Shown here: positions 48,350 through 60,412 of the stretch, one piece after another
How positions within the stretch are numbered: position 1 is the stretch's first letter
How the letters are laid out: each line of letters starts with the position of its first letter
Source: Nymphaea colorata
Taxonomy: Eukaryota > Streptophyta > Magnoliopsida > Nymphaeales > Nymphaeaceae
Direction: 5' to 3'
Length of the DNA: 64,000 bases
NCBI RefSeq assembly: GCF_008831285.2
Contig: NC_045143.1
Coordinates: forward strand, 5,093,503 to 5,157,502
The notes under the pieces: model-generated
Database searches by the model: none
What the model was told of the DNA's origin: nothing
The model's input: only the letters and a program-made list of their open reading frames with translations
Position numbers and translations under genes: made by a program

Positions 48350-49076
48350 TGGTTTAAATTGTTTATGCTGAGCGTCTCGAGATCCTCTCCCATGAGATGC
48401 CTTATGCTTGCGTGCAGCATTTCCCTCTCATTCTTCAAACTAGCCATCTCTCTTGTCATCTGTTTTACGAAATACCAAATGCATTACTTTTACCATAGAG
48501 ATGAAGTTAAAGGCCAATTAGAAGGCGAGGAGGACAACCTGATCCTCATGCACTCGATACAATTGTTCATCAGCCCATAAATCTCCCGTGTATGTGTCTA
48601 GCAAGGAACGGGAAGATGATGCACCTCCCCCTCGCTGATCAATCGGCAATCCTCCCGTGTATCTGTCAATAATTTGCTTCATGCTACAAGTTGCATGAAA
48701 TTAGTTCAACAACTAAAACCATCATAAAGGATGACTGTAGACTTCATGGATTTACGAAAAGCGGGTGATCTGGTTTACTAGCTTTTACATTTTCTTTTAA
48801 TTAAATTTCATCATCTTCATGGGTTCGCCGGAAAAGGTGTTCGGGGAAAGCATGAACGAGAAAAAAAAGATTAAAAAGAAAGAGAAACCTTGTGCTCGGG
48901 CTGCAATACTCGAACATCTTCCCTCTGCTTGAGAAGACGACAATGCCGAGCTTTACGTCGCAGAGTATGGCGAGCTCCTGTGCCTTCTTCATCAGGCCTC
49001 TTCTTCTCTTGCAGAAGGTCACGTCGCGGTGCTTGGGGTGCTCGATCCTCTTGATGTCAATCTTCCTGCGCCCCAT
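47939..49076 (-). CDS. MIKC-type MADS-box transcription factor, Bsister-like, unusual compact gene
   Basis: This is a DNA-binding MADS protein; Bsister members act in ovule and seed-coat development. Exons: 48889-49076 (complete MADS domain, [12 protein letters not shown] to FEYCSPST), 48539-48683, 48298-48459 (or to 48253), and 47939-48139. All join in phase to 231 or 246 aa. Exon 2 starts SMKQIIDRY, and the K-box reads [20 protein letters not shown]; both fit Bsister genes, though the assignment is tentative. Three oddities: exon 2 is 145 nt against the usual 79 or so and holds a repeated D-[RT]-Y-T-G module 23 residues apart; canonical exons 3 and 4 (62+100 nt) are fused as 162 nt; and the usual exons 5 and 6 completing the K-box are absent. 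Two in-phase 5' splice sites exist. It may be active, or a decaying gene. Confidence 0.78.
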
Positions 49077-50944
49077 ATTAATTTGCTCTCTTTCTTCTCT
49101 GCTACTGCTGCCTCCAGCTTGCTTCTTCGTCTGGCACGACCGAAGGATACGGACGTACCAAGAGCAAGGTTCTACTCTCTATATATATATGCATCTCTCC
49201 TCTTCTTGCTACTCGACCGCCCACGGGATTTCTCGAAATCCTAACTTCGCCATTAAGTTTACTCGCAGGGCCGGTATTTGTTATGAACATTAATAGCCAG
49301 AGAGGGAGAAGGCGCATGAGAAGATGCGTCTGTTGCATGTGATGGGGTTATTCACCATATTCGTGTCTTTAAATTGATTTTTTTTCATTTTGTCTTGCAA
49401 AACGTGCTCTGTTTCATATCTTTTTAAAGGGGTTTCGCCATTTCATTCCCGGCACACCGACATTGTGGGCTCCAAGAAACTACCTGACTGATCATAAGCC
49501 ATGATAAGCCGACATCGTATATGGCGAATATAACCAGCTTCGGGCATTCATACCAATCTTGTGTGTTCGTTTTAAACTGTCAAATTCCTTCTTTCTGTTT
49601 CTCTGTATTGGCTGAAGGGCTATTTGTTTCTCTGCATTGACCGAAGAGCTTAACATGGCTGGTTGAGTTGATTGTGTTAATGTGCTGTCGTCAGTTCAAT
49701 TCTTAGTTCAATTCTTATATTAAGCCTATGAAGCCAAGTTGGTGCTTTCTCTTCCCTCTCAGAATTAAAACACCTTATATACACTTATTTTGCATGGCAA
49801 AATTCATACAAGAGGGAGAGAGAGCTAATTGGGGCCGCCGATGTTGAGGATAGGGAATGTTCTGAAGGCATTCATTCATGCAAAGGGGAGTGAGCCCATG
49901 CGGAAACCAGAGAAAGAAAGGTGTCAGTAGTCCAGTACTAGCTTTTGGGGGGTTGAAGAAGAGCTGTGGAAGAAGCTTCTTGTTATTGCCAGAGAAGGAA
50001 ATGTGAGTCCGTCGTCGGTTAGTGAATGAAGCCCGGCGGCCGGTGCACGTCCCTTTCGCACACCACATGCGTTGCCATCTTCTTCCACTTCCTCTTTCCT
50101 TCCCTGTGAAGAAACTTTGAGAGCACAGTGGCATGAGGCTTTAAGCTCGCTAGAAATGGTATGAAAACGTAACCAAGCTTTTCCACAATTAATCAAACGC
50201 CTGAATAAGTAAGTTCTTCATTTAATAAAACCTTATCATTTTTCAAGTTTTGCACCTCATTGCGAGTCATGTCATGCAAACTGAATCTGAAAAACAAAAC
50301 AACATACATTTTAAAAAAATCTCCACAAAATTGTGCAACATTTGGTCAATTCGCAGTCCTGAATGAACCAAAAACATTTCAAAATTATTATTTTTTTAAA
50401 TAACTAAGAACGTAAAATCTTAAACTATTTAAAAAAAATAATTGAAAGCTGACACATGGCACCACCAATAAAGCATTGAATCAGACCGGTTTGTCACTGA
50501 TTCGGTTCGAATCAGCTGATTCTGACAACATTGTATGGTGTTACACCTGATTTGAATTCAAATCAAAAGAAATCTTAAAATTGAGGGACATAAGGGTTCA
50601 TTCTTTTTGCATCTACATAATTATTTTATCGGTCAATTAAAGAAGGCCAAGAGGCCGTCCAAGTATAATATTATAAATATAAAAGGCCTGCTAGAGATGA
50701 AAACATTGATGGCAAGTGGATGAGATATATGGGGTTGATGTGGGCCACTGCCCACACCAACCCATCAAGATTTTTATTATAAAAATTCAAAATTACATTC
50801 TAATGACCTAAAAATGATGTAATGCGCCCACATTTAACCTTGGGCTGGTAGATTGAGTGTTCCTCAGCCAAAAATTTCAAGTTCCCTCAATCAGGTCGTG
50901 TATAAGCCAATATTTTATTTGAGTAGTTAGAGGGACCACTAATT

Positions 50945-50994
<50 letters not shown>

Positions 50995-52525
50995 GACTGG
51001 TGTGGACAACTCAGCCGCTGGCTAGATTGATATTCAGATTGTTGTTCCAGTACAGGTCAAAGAAGAGGTGCTGAAAGTCTGGATCCGTTAACATATTTTA
51101 AGGTCAATTGTTTCTGATTAAATGAAGAAGGTGCATGTGGTCACGTCGGCCGCGGGCTGCGGCCAACTGGGCCCGACAATAATTGTTGGATTTTATATAA
51201 TCTTATATCAATGTTCGGATCCTTTTAAGACTTCATTTTTTTCTAGTTAGTTTTGGAATCATGGTGAGGAAGTCGCTTAGGTGTGACAGGTTGGTTTACG
51301 ATGACTTCTCATTTTCTTTCTAGCGTTTCAGCTATATAATATGGGGAGGTTAATATATTTGATTTGGATGTTATATTCGATTGAACTGTATAAAAAAGTT
51401 GGATATAAAAAAAAAAGATTTCGAATTAAGAATTTAGTTTGGAAATAAGAAATGACATTTGATCAGACCCAGAATTAAATTCTAGCTTAAGTAAATATCG
51501 ATTGAATTTGGAATCATATTCAGATAAAATATAGTTGTAAATAAATATAATATACTCAATGTGGTAGGTTTAGATTCAATTTAAAAATTGGCTTCAGATT
51601 AGGTTGTTCAGATTACGAATTTGGATTTTGGATTCAGATGTGATGTATATTTTTTTCATCAAAATTTAAATCCAAATATATAGATATCCTAAAAATTAGA
51701 TATGATAAAACATATATTCGTCTAAAATCAGATTCATTGACATTATTAAGAATGTAAAGAAAACGACGAGCGTAAGTCCCTCTTTTCCCTTTGCCCCAAG
51801 AGTCGAATAATCTCAGTTACCAGAAAATTTTATTACCGAAAGCTTGTTTTTCTGAACCATTCAAAGCGTCGTGGTAGGCAAAGGTGGACTGCAGGAACGC
51901 AGAATTTGAAAAAATAGGGTCAAAGGCGGCCGGCACGAAAGCAGCCATTGTGTGCGTTGTCTGATGTCTGAACGTGGAGCGAACTTTCTTCCTGTCTGGA
52001 TTTCACTTTTCAAATTCTTCTGTGCCTCTTGGTTGTGCCAGAAGTGTGGTATGAATGCCGCTTTCTATGGTAAAAGTGCTTGTTTCAGTGAAAGGATCCA
52101 AAGGAAGGATCCTGTAAATTGTGGAGCACGGAACCACCAGCCAGATAGAGTTATTTCCTCGGGTGGTTGTTTTTTGCGTAGGTTTTTCCCTTGGTGGTGC
52201 CATCTCCGGCAGGTGTCCGCTATCTTTGAGTTAAAAGTCCTGCCCTTCAGTGAAAGCTGGTCCCTTGCGAAGCTCAGAGTTCATTTCATGGAGTTACGGC
52301 CAGGATGGCTATAATGCTATAATTGGTTTCTAATATGATTCTTGAGTTTGTGTAGATAGATCAAGGTGGACATCTTGTGCACTGAGAACTGCTCGTCTTC
52401 TAAGTTGGATCTTGTGGGTTCTGTCATGTCTGCCTGTTCACTCTAAAGAGATGCGCATTTGGGCTGTCCATTTGTTGGGTGTTCTGTGAGTTTCTGAGGG
52501 AGACGTATTGTTGGTGGAAGGGGAA
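49077..52525. other. Intergenic between MADS gene and GINT1
   Basis: MADS promoter side: a short TA run near 49177. Frames at 49.8-50.2 kb (minus) have no recognised product. A (TA)n tract lies at 50950-50988. 51.36-51.74 kb is the 'gattcagat/aaatatcgatt' degenerate repeat. 51.95-52.5 kb is the probable GINT1 leader: it has an open frame of 120 codons (51952-52314) but no family motif, and it is more likely untranslated. Confidence 0.55.
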
Positions 52526-55500
52526 ATGGGGGAGAAGGGCGTGAAGAGCTCGAATTCAATGGGTTTAGGGTGTTGTGGGTGGAGGTGGGCGTGCTCGAGT
52601 GGGAGTTCCTTCTCCTCCTCGAATTCTGTAATTCTTCTGGGATTCCTTCTGGTGCTTGCCACCTTCGGTTCTCTGTTTGCTTGGTTGACAATCTCCCCCT
52701 TTGGGAGGCCTGGTACAGGGTTAGTCGGTTGTCGTGAAGACGGCGAAGGATCATGGTCGATTGGAGTTTTTTACGGGAAGTCCCCATTCTCTCTTCGGCC
52801 GATTGAAATGGTATATACAAATCCTCTTCTTTCTTGTGAGGGCATCTGGTTGGTCCTTAGTCCGTTTCTTTTGATGGCGGTGCAGGAAACTCTAGAGGCC
52901 AATATGAGCTCCGCATGGCCGGTTGCGAATCCGGTGTTTACTTGTGCTTCTGTGGCAGACTATAGATACCCGAGCAACTTTGTAGCAGACCCTTTCCTTT
53001 TTATTGAGGTTAGTTTTCCTGATCATGATTGTTAATTTGCAGATAATGAATTGTTTCTTGTATTAGTTGATGGATTTTTGTAAGCAATTTGATGTTAACA
53101 TTAGAAAATGATAATTTGCTAGTAATAGCAACTCTGCAAAGACAATAGCTTTCTGCTCTTCCTTGTAGCAGAATTTCATGATTTCGAAATTATTACATGG
53201 ATCGTTAAGGTGACAATCAGTTGCAGAGGGCCATGCGAAGAGTTTCTAGTCATCAGAATCCATTTAATGACATGGTAAACCATGATGTGGGGGTCCCATT
53301 ACAATTGGGTTTGTCCAGATTGTCAACTTTGGCATATATAATCATTTATATATGGAAGAGAAACAGGACAGTGGCGTGTGATCTTGCTGGATAGATGGGT
53401 CGTGTTCGACTCAGACATTACTACATCCAATGAAAGTTTCGTTCTGCAAAGATGCAGGTAATTAAAAATCAGATTGTTCATCATTAAATTGGGTAAGGGT
53501 GCCATCAGGTTAGTGGTCACATGTAGGATCAGAGTGGTTATAGATTTTCCTTTTCATTTGGAGAAGAGATTTAAGGTTCATGGCTGAAGATTACTACAGG
53601 TTTAATACCTGTATTTTGTACCTTTACCATAAATCTGACGTCATGAAAAAAGCTTACCTACTGAATAAAAGAGAGCTCCAAAGGAGTTTTACATCATAGG
53701 CACCAAAGCAGGGCCATGGCCAGCATAGGACTCTTCATTCTGTATTTGCAACGTCCAAATGGATGGTGGCTTCTTATTCAAGTAATTTAAAAATAACTAT
53801 GGTTTGAAGGGAACTTACCCATTTCTGCTTGACCACAACCAACAGTGGAGTCATGCTCAGAGCAGTGTGTTTTACATTTTCCCCATAGTACTTGATCAAA
53901 ATTTTGGTAATTTTGTATCTGAGTAAGTCCGTAAATTTTATAATGATACCTGCACATGTTTAATTGAAAGAGAAAAACAAACTGCATCTCACATTTTCAA
54001 CTTGTGGTAATCTAGGCGTTGTACTATGGAGTATTTCATTCTAATGTTTAAAGACATGGATATGCAATTGGATCCATGTTATTGCACCCATCAGCGAAGT
54101 AGCTTTGTAGGATGAGAAGTGCTTTAATTAGAACTTCTCGAAGACATGGTTCCCATGTAAAGCTCGTAAATTTACTTCTAGTAGGACAGATAGGTAAAAG
54201 AATTTGTTATGAAATTGCCCACGGAAAGAGTATATATGCTTGACATGTTCCTGTTTTGATGAATGACTGTTGCATTTGATCCTTGACAGGTCCTTTTTCT
54301 TGCCACAGTTCTCTATTATGTAAAAGCTGATTCTTTTTGTTAAATGTATTTTCTCTGTGCAGCACTCTCCTACTCAAAGAGGATATAAACTTTATATGTT
54401 TTTTGAAACAAAGAATTCTCTTACGATGCAAGGAGATATTGGCGTTGCCCTTAGTGTTGACAAAGGTGCAACATGGAAGTATTTGGGAATTGCCTTAGAT
54501 GAAGAATGGCACCTTTCTTATCCATATGTATTCGATTATCAGGGCCAAGTAAGTTGTCAGCCATTTACTAAACCAAATTTTTCTTGTTGGTAAGATTTTT
54601 TGGTGCCTACTATGTGTTCAGGAAACGCTTGTATATGAAACTAAAATGACCAGTCATGGTCAAAGATATACGTACTCTTTTAACAATTATCAACTATATT
54701 AAAGATACTACTTATTTTCTTTTTCAACAGTTTAAGTACTTTTTTCTTTCTTAATCTTTATTCAGCAAAAAAAAATTGTTACGTACGTACTTGCCTTTCC
54801 TATTTCTCCAAATTTTTATATTTCTAATTTTTTACCAAAACCATATATGATCGAGATCTTGTCCTTATGAGATGTTGGCAGCAAGACACTTAACATGATA
54901 CGGTCTTCTCACTGTGGTTTGGAGCTGGGAACATCTATAACAACCCGACACACTCCTAAGCTCAGGCCCCTGCGGTTTGGAGCTGGGAACATCTATAACA
55001 ACTTGACCCACTCCTAAGCTCGTGCCCCTCGTTCGGCGGATTCCAATCCACCCCCTAACAGTTTCGGCTCCAGCCTAAAAAAAAGTTAGGAACCAGGACA
55101 ATCATCTCATTAATGAGCCCCATTTATAAGTCATTGAAGATTCCTCACAATCTTCAATACGAGACTAAACTTTTAGGGTGTTACAATCCACCCTCCTTAA
55201 GGAACACGCGTCTGCGCTTGTGGGACCTTAGGTCCGAGTGTTGAAACTGCTCTGATACCACTATAACAACCCAACCCACTCCTGAGCTCGGGTCCCTGGT
55301 TCGGCGGATCTCAACCCGCCCATAACAGTTTCGGCTCCAGCCTCAAAAAGGTTAAGAACCAGGACAATCATCTCCTTAATGTCCTCCCTTTATAAATCAT
55401 TGAAGATTCCTCACAATCTTCAATATGAGACTAAACTTTTGGGGTGTTACAATAACAGCTAAATCTGATTTATCTTTACTGAAAAAGTTCACATCTTGAT

Positions 55501-57196
55501 TTTTTTTTTTGTCATGCAGATATACCTGATGCCTGAAGGTAATAGAAAGGGAGATCTTCGGCTTTATCGTGCATTGGAGTTTCCTCTTCAATGGACTTTG
55601 GAGAAGGTGCTTATAAAGAAACCTCTAATTGATGCCACAATGATCCAGTATGAAGGGTATTACTGGATTTTTGGTTCTGATTTCACACGTCATGGTACAG
55701 AGAAGAATGCAGAGCTTGAAATTTGGTACAGCAGGTCACCACTTGGTCCCTGGAAACAGCATAAGCAAAACCCAGTTCACTCTAGGGACAAAAGTTTGGG
55801 TGCTCGAAATGCTGGAAGACCTTTCATATATGAAGGTTCCTTGTATCGAAGTGGACAGGACTGTGGTGAAACCTATGGCCGAAGAGTTCGTCTGTATAAA
55901 GTGGAAATTCTCAGCACAGAAAATTACAGAGAAGTAGAAGTGCCATTAGGGATTGAGGAGTCAAAAAAAGGCCGTAATGCATGGAATGGTATTAGGTACC
56001 ATCACTTGGATGCTCAACAGCTTCCATCTGGTGACTGGATTGCATTAATGGATGGTGATCGTGTCCCTTCTGGTGATTCAAGCAGGAGGCTGTTCATTGC
56101 CTTTACAGGACTGACTTTTGTTGTTCTTCTCATAATAGCCGTTGGATTTTCGGTGGGATGTGTAATGTGCATGCTTCCAACAAGCTGGGGTTTAGGTTCT
56201 AACAGGAGAAATGATACTATATGTGTTTGGGTTCAGCCACAATTTAGCTTGAAGCTGCGAAAATGTTTTATATTGTTTAACAGAACCAGTTCATCTCTTC
56301 AGGGTCAATTAAGGCTAAACACATGCTTGGGCAAATCCATTCTGTGTGTACTTTCCACTATAGGGGTAGTAGCAGTGTGTGTGGTTGTTTCGTTTCTCTT
56401 TGGAGGAAATGGTGCTGAAGAGGCATACCCCTTTAAAGGGGAGTACTCACAGTTCACAATGCTGACAATGACATATGAAGCTCGTCTGTGGAATCTGAAG
56501 CTCTATGTAAAGCATTATTCACGATGTGCTTCTGTTAGAGAAATTGTAGTAATTTGGAACAAAGGTAATCCTCCAGATGAAAGGGAATTTGACTCTGCAG
56601 TTCCAGTTCGTATTCGTGTGGAGAGACTCAATTCTTTGAACAACCGCTTTAAAGTTGATCCTCTCATAAAAACTAGGGCAGTTCTTGAACTTGATGATGA
56701 TATAATGATGACATGTAATGACTTGGAAAGAGGGTTCAAGGTTTGGCGAGAACACCCTGAGAGACTTGTAGGTTTCTATCCTCGACTTGTTAATGGGAAG
56801 CCCTTGCAGTACAGAAATGAGAGGTATGCTCGAAAGATGAATGGTTACAACATGATATTAACTGGAGCTGCCTTCATGGATGGTGAAATTGCATTTAAGA
56901 GGTATTGGAGTGAAATGGCAAAAGAAGGAAGGGCCATGGTTGATAAGTTCTTCAACTGTGAAGACGTCTTGATGAATTTTATTTATGCTAACTTGAGTAC
57001 TGCAAGAACTGTTGAGTATGTTCATCCTGCTTGGGCAATAGATACTTCAAAGTTTTCAAGTTCTGCCATTAGTCGGGACACAGGAGCACATTACAAGAAA
57101 AGGACCAACTGCTTGCTCAAATTCACTGATCTGTATGGTCCTCTCCCAGCCAAGGAATGGGAATTTGGTATGCGTCTGGATGGTTGGGATGCATAG
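52526..57196 (+). CDS. GINT1: Glucosamine inositolphosphorylceramide transferase, GT64 family, complete
   Basis: GINT1 adds an N-acetylglucosamine-type sugar to glycosyl inositolphosphorylceramides in the Golgi. Four exons, 52526-52810, 52886-53008, 54363-54548 and 55520-57196, join in phase to 756 aa, close to the known plant protein. Layout: cytosolic N-tail; membrane segment about 34-55; an N-terminal beta-propeller-like domain with EGSWSIGVFYGKSPF, NFVADPF, YMFFETKNSLTMQGDIG and GRNAWNGIRYHH; two more hydrophobic segments at about 389-413 and 472-493; then the GT64 domain with DxD motif LELDDD (590-592) and NCED (677-680). It ends LDGWDA. The ATG at 52526 is preferred because the frame upstream offers only TTG. 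Intron 3 has taken up repeats (54916-55453). It appears functional. Confidence 0.95.
54916..55453 (-). repeat. Two copies of the 190-bp dispersed repeat in GINT1 intron 3
   Basis: The copies at about 54937-55184 and 55262-55453 share TATAACAAC, GGCGGAT, CAGTTTCGGCTCCAGCCT, AACCAGGACAATCATCTC, GAAGATTCCTCACAATCTTC and GGGTGTTACAAT. The block GCGGTTTGGAGCTGGGAAC is doubled at 54916 and 54969. They are opposite in orientation to the copy at 32040-32235. The stretch between them ('ggaacacgcgtctgcgct', 'ctctgataccactataac') looks like retrotransposon leader sequence. Confidence 0.85.
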
Positions 57197-59879
57197 TCCA
57201 ACTTGATTCAAACCTGAGTTATTAGAACAATTCACATTAGCAAATGACAATATGTCCCAGGGATGTGGCTGAGTGCTGCGATCTGACATGATATACTGGG
57301 AAGTGATACTAAACTCAGTGTTAAGTGAATGAATCTCATTTCTCATTCTGCATCTATGGGACCAGTTAAATTTTGCATTCTGATATTTGATTTTGTGCTC
57401 GTGACATGGCTTTGAACTTTGAAGAACATTTCCTACAAACCACATGGAACATGTGAAGGTGATGACAGATCCGAGTTCATGATGCATTATTATGCTCTCC
57501 GTTATTGTGACCAGCTAGCTTCTGATGAATGTTGTAATGTCCTTTGATATGGAAGACTTGTTCATAGTGACATAAGCGCCAATGGAGACTTTTAACTCAT
57601 GTTCTAGCTAGATTGCAATTGCAAGAACGCAGGTGAGAGGTGTCCTGTTGGAAATCAAATGATGATGTTTTCATAATTCAACTACCTATTAAAGATGCAT
57701 TAATCACCTTTGATAGACTGTTCACTCTGAGAATGTGTAATCTTCTTGGACATCCAATTTTTCCACCTGTCTTGTCGGTCTGCAGAATATGATTGTACTG
57801 ATGTTTGCTGTATATTTTATTGCTGGTGGATCGTCTGTGCATGGACCATGATCTGCCTGAGTTTCAATTGTCTTGTCTCAAACTCCCTGAATTGGTCAAA
57901 TGACCTTGGACCAATCTTGTGATGATCTGGCGCTTGAATAACACAGAACTTGTATCGCTTATATGCTGGGTATTTCATCGAATGCATAGTTTATTGACCT
58001 TGAATTTGAAGCAGGTATCTGGAATACGATATGGGGCTTATATTGGTATGACGGTATTACATTATGCAAAATGCGATCATCCAATATTCGTAGTTTTTGC
58101 ATTTTATTTCTCGTCTCAGTTAAGAGGAGTCATGAAAGGAGCAGGTTTTAAATCACACTTAATACTTTTCAAGACCAGCTACAGCTGCGTTGCTCTGCAT
58201 GTGCCCTTCTTGTATACGACAAATGACCCACAGAAAGATGGAATCCTATAACAGAATAAGAGGTAGCTAGTGAAACTTTTGTGAAAGAGATAATTGACTG
58301 CATCAACTCGTTGGAGCTTCCGGTTTTTGGATGATGATTTGATTAACTAGTCGACTCGATAGAGTTGGGTTAGAGATTTGGCGTCCAAACCTATTAGGTT
58401 TAGAACGTTTGAGCCTAGGCTGATATGCCAAACACTTCTCTCACTTGGTCTCCAAGCCATATATGCTAGAGGACTCCAGGGTAACCCATCTCATCATATC
58501 TATCTTCTGAGCTTGACAAGATACTCTCTTCCTCTGTTTACAAGGTCAAGAACTAACAAGAAGTTCCTTTTATATAACAATTTACAAATAGAATGATGTA
58601 ATGTTGGATGACATGATATATATGACATGATAAATGCAGTCATAATTGGGCTCAAAATGGGCCTCATATCACTCATGCGGCGTGGTTAAATGTGAGGATC
58701 AGGAGAGAGGCATTGTTTACTGTGCTAACTTCAGGGCTGCCCTTGATGCCATTCATCTAGGGAGGAACTCGTCCTCTGAACAATTGCAGACGGCTTGTTC
58801 TGGAGCCACCATGTGACACCAAACGAGGATGGTATACAGGAGAAAAAGAAAATAACCATCCAAAGAATGGGTTTCCCATTTATGGTGACGTAGACACTCT
58901 TCATTTTCCACAGGGTCCACAGAGAGGGATAGAGAGAAGAGACTAGTCCAGAAGATGCCAAGAGACTTTTATTTCAGGAGGGGAGTTACTGAACGCTACG
59001 TGGGGCACGCCCTTCTAGTTGCACGAAAAATGTCCTCACTCTTCGCCCTCCTCCCTGTGAAGTACAGGCTTCCAAACACATGGGCTATCCCCCACCGTTT
59101 TTTTTCATGCTCTTCTGTATCGCCGTGATCTGCCATCTCTCGGATTGCAAACCAGTTGGCAGGCAGGTCCTCGTGTCCCTATCGGTGGCCGAAGGGCCCC
59201 GCCTACATTTCATACAGAGGGTGGGGTGTCATCCCAGTTACTGTTCTCTAGAGGTACAGTTTTCTGCTGCCTCCGGCCATCTGCCCGCACCCAGAATTAT
59301 AAGCGTTACTTGATAGAAAAAAGTGATCACCTCATTACCGTTCGGTGGATGAAAACATGGAAAGTTAAAATTTTGTGTCAAGGAAAGTGCTAACAAACAA
59401 GAACATGTACCGTTAAGCAATTGTAGGAGCCCCTTATGTTGATTGATCTTCTTTTGAAACAAATACAGCGAGGTAAAAAGAACCTAACCAAAACCGGATA
59501 AACAAAAATATTTGTTCTGTACTGCCACTTGCGGAAACAAATATATACAAAGATGTGGCCAAAAAAGAAGATGCAGCTAATTTAACAAGCCCTGATGACA
59601 TTTTTATCATGAAACTAATAGTGTAGAAATCATCAGACTGGGACTTTTGGGGATCCTTCCTTGGATCATGCACATCTATTTTTATCCAAAGAGAAGTGTG
59701 TCTATATATTGGTAAACGAGATTGAAAAATTTTATCGCATTGCGGTGTCCTTCCTAATCCTATAGCTAATTCCATGAAAAGCAGGACTGCGATATACATC
59801 GGCTTCAAGTAGTGTCCGAGGAAAAATATTAGTTAGCTGGTGTGACATCTTCCGATCTTTTGAGCCTATCCGATTTCTT
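57197..59879. other. Intergenic downstream of GINT1
   Basis: The first few hundred bases are the probable 3' untranslated region. Short frames at 57.9-59.8 kb have no recognised family. Nothing else was seen. Confidence 0.55.
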
Positions 59880-60412
59880 AGTGTAGATCTAGGAAATTCA
59901 CAGACAGAGTGTAAGCAGAGAGTTGAGGCGGTTCAGCTCCTGCGGCAATCTGCCGGACAGTTCGTTGTAGGGAGGTCAAGGCGGTGGAGTCTTCAGAGGC
60001 TGGAGATTCCGGCAGGAAAGTCGCCGGAGAACCGGTTGTAGGAGAGGTAGACGAGCTTCATGTTCCTACATAAGGTGAGGTCCGGGGGACCATGAGTGGG
60101 AAAGTCGAGTCTTGCGACTGACGACTCTGAGTTCATCCAACTTGGTCAGTGGCTGAACGGGACCAGAGAGGCTGACGGCCTGAGGCCCTGTAGAACAAGG
60201 CGGGCGACACTCCGGCTCTTGCAGGTGATCCCCAACCATTTGCCAGAGCAAGGGTCGCCGGCGTCCCATGACGTCAGGGAGTTCGAAGGGTCGATAAAAG
60301 CTCTAAATTCCCGGAGGACAGCGAGATCAGGAGAGGAGCATTTGGTGACTGTGTCCGAGAGAAAGAAAAGAGAGAGAAGAAGAGAGTGGTCGATGAAAGG
60401 CCCCTGCAACAC
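59880..60412 (-). pseudogene. N-terminal fragment of an LRR receptor-like kinase, frameshifted
   Basis: The minus strand begins with a hydrophobic leader (SLLLSLFFLSDTVTKC) and an LRRNT_2 cap (DLAVLREFRAFIDPSNSLTSW, then DPCSGKWLGITC). Further frames encode LRR pieces: LSGPVQPLTKLDELRVVS, MKLVYLSYNRFSGDFPAGIS and RLHRLDL. Several shifts and stops break it. No ATG is in place, and no membrane or kinase part follows. The cap resembles subfamily III LRR kinases with short ectodomains. It is a dead fragment. Confidence 0.8.

Noticed and set aside
51952-52314. 120-codon frame upstream of GINT1
   Set aside because: No family similarity was seen. It is placed where the GINT1 leader is expected and does not begin at ATG in the listed frame. 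Treated as untranslated sequence.
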